Shown one piece after another: positions 40,273 through 41,122 of a stretch of 41,122 nucleotides of DNA. The stretch spans positions 1 through 41,122 of the forward strand of contig JAUCBJ010000157.1 in NCBI GenBank assembly GCA_032718475.1, in the 5' to 3' direction. Source of the stretch: Nemertoderma westbladi. Its lineage: Eukaryota > Xenacoelomorpha > Nemertodermatida > Nemertodermatidae. The position numbers were made by a program, and so were the translations under genes. How positions within the stretch are numbered: position 1 is the first letter of the stretch; each line of letters opens with the position of its first letter. Under the pieces are notes generated by a model. The model worked only from the letters and a program-made list of their open reading frames with translations, was not told where the DNA came from and searched no databases.

Positions 40273-41122
40273 CATGAGGATTCTGGTGAGTGCTCTTTTG
40301 TTGTCTCTTTTTGGAATATTGAAGGTTTAAACACAATACTACTTTTGTCTCACGAAAAGCCGATTTTTGTGCAATCCGATGTTATTTTACTAGCAGAAAC
40401 TCTATATTGGGATGGTCCAACATGTATACCAGGCTTCTATACCTATGATTATCCGGCAGTAAAACCAGAAAGAGGTAGACCGTATGGAGGTTTAACTATT
40501 GCAATTAAACCTGAGCTTGAACCTAAACTAATTCAATCGTGTAAAGAATTCATTATGGTATCCTCGAACGAGGGTATATTTGTGACTTGTTATTTTCCTC
40601 CAACTACAAGTTTAACTGATTTCATAGATGGTGTTTTATATATTTTCGATGCTATTCCAATGAACTTTGATGGGTCTGTAACCATAGGTGGTGATTTTAA
40701 TGCGAGACAAGATATTGAGCCTACTTCCAAAGCTCTGGCTCTTGAAATCCTGATGGAGGACTTCAATCTAGTTATGCAAAACGACCCATCTGAGCCAACA
40801 TATGTTTGTAATGGATCGTCAGTAATCGATTTGATTTTTGCAAGTAAACAGTCAATCAATATAAGTGTAAGGCCTGATGACATTCGTAAACATTGTATTA
40901 TTAGTTCAGTTTGGAAGCGGGAGATAGGAAGGCAGCCTACAAACGGGGCCCAATCTGTTCCTCATTCGCGTAAAGTAGATACTGATAAGCTTCTGCAAGA
41001 TGGGCGACTAGAAACTATCAATGATTTTCTTATGGATAAGAACGTCGACGACGCCTACGACCTTTTAGTTGAATCCATCATCGACTCATCTCCTAAAATT
41101 ATGGTAAAAAGTAAGTTCTCAA
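40273..41122 (+). CDS. LINE ORF2, APE-type endonuclease domain, partial at right edge
   Basis: The frame is open from the codon after the ORF1 TGA to the right edge (283 codons) and has the fold signature of apurinic-like endonucleases. It shows the Asn of FWNIEG near its start, the Glu of LLAET about 32 residues later, the Tyr of TCYFPP, the GGDFNAR motif with catalytic Asp/Asn, and the late SVIDLIFAS with a following His (RKHCII). This enzyme nicks target DNA for target-primed reverse transcription. There is no ATG before the domain: the first in-frame Met (about 40555) lies after the Asn and Glu catalytic residues, so initiation at AUG would give a dead enzyme. The reverse transcriptase should follow to the right of the window. 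No internal stop or frameshift is seen. Confidence 0.82.

Larger units (their letters stand above)
39961..41122 (+). mobile_element. Non-LTR retrotransposon (LINE), 5'-truncated, runs off right edge
   Basis: This is the C-terminal part of ORF1 followed by the endonuclease part of ORF2, the standard order in Jockey/CR1-like LINEs. Coding similarity starts abruptly at about 39961, with no ATG and a stop 20 bp upstream, as in a 5'-truncated copy. It is opposite in orientation to SGF29 and probably lies in its intron. Confidence 0.8.

Overview
The window is eukaryotic DNA, most likely from an aquatic invertebrate animal, although the species cannot be read from the sequence. The reasons are one spliced host gene with GT-AG introns and close similarity to animal SGF29, BEL/Pao, Ty1/copia and non-LTR retrotransposons of metazoan type, a copia primer site that pairs with animal initiator-Met tRNA, and more than 18 kb of tandem satellite. 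No bacterial or phage features are present.

Layout. (1) 1-6290: the minus-strand N-terminal part of a BEL/Pao-like Gag ORF (copy A, open to the left edge), then its long AT-rich 5' flank with TACCGGTA palindromes, a 289-bp direct repeat and a candidate LTR, then a plus-strand remnant of a LINE ORF2 C-terminus. (2) 6291-11524: about 79 units of a 66-bp satellite, followed by an AT-rich 15/17-bp array to 12290. (3) 12381-20597: a second, defective BEL/Pao-like copy (copy B) on the minus strand. It has a candidate 3' LTR, a broken ORF with a signal-peptide-like start in the env position, and a Gag-protease ORF in which reverse transcriptase and nearly all of RNase H are lost by an in-frame deletion. 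Its N-terminal ORF is cut off by in-frame TGA codons. (4) 20598-24276: a second 66-bp array of about 56 units, starting exactly where homology between copies A and B stops. (5) 24306-38162: a 17-bp satellite of roughly 9 kb and 500 units, split by a complete 4853-bp Ty1/copia element (32158-37010) with identical 127-bp LTRs, a CGAGA target-site duplication, a tRNA primer site and an intact 1469-codon Gag-Pol ORF. (6) 38370-39443: the last two coding exons of the host SAGA subunit gene SGF29 on the minus strand. (7) 39961-41122: a non-LTR retrotransposon on the plus strand, 5'-truncated, with the end of ORF1 and the endonuclease domain of ORF2 in the same frame, separated by one TGA.

Nothing here works as an operon. 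The one host gene has its 3' end about 200 bp from a large satellite, and the rest is repeat and transposon. The very long ORFs inside the satellites (up to 2511 codons) follow from stop-free repeat units and are not annotated as genes. The most informative items are the young copia insertion in the satellite, the BEL deletion derivative with its long N-terminal extension, the LINE with an in-frame TGA between ORF1 and ORF2, and the nested duplications in the 17-bp array.
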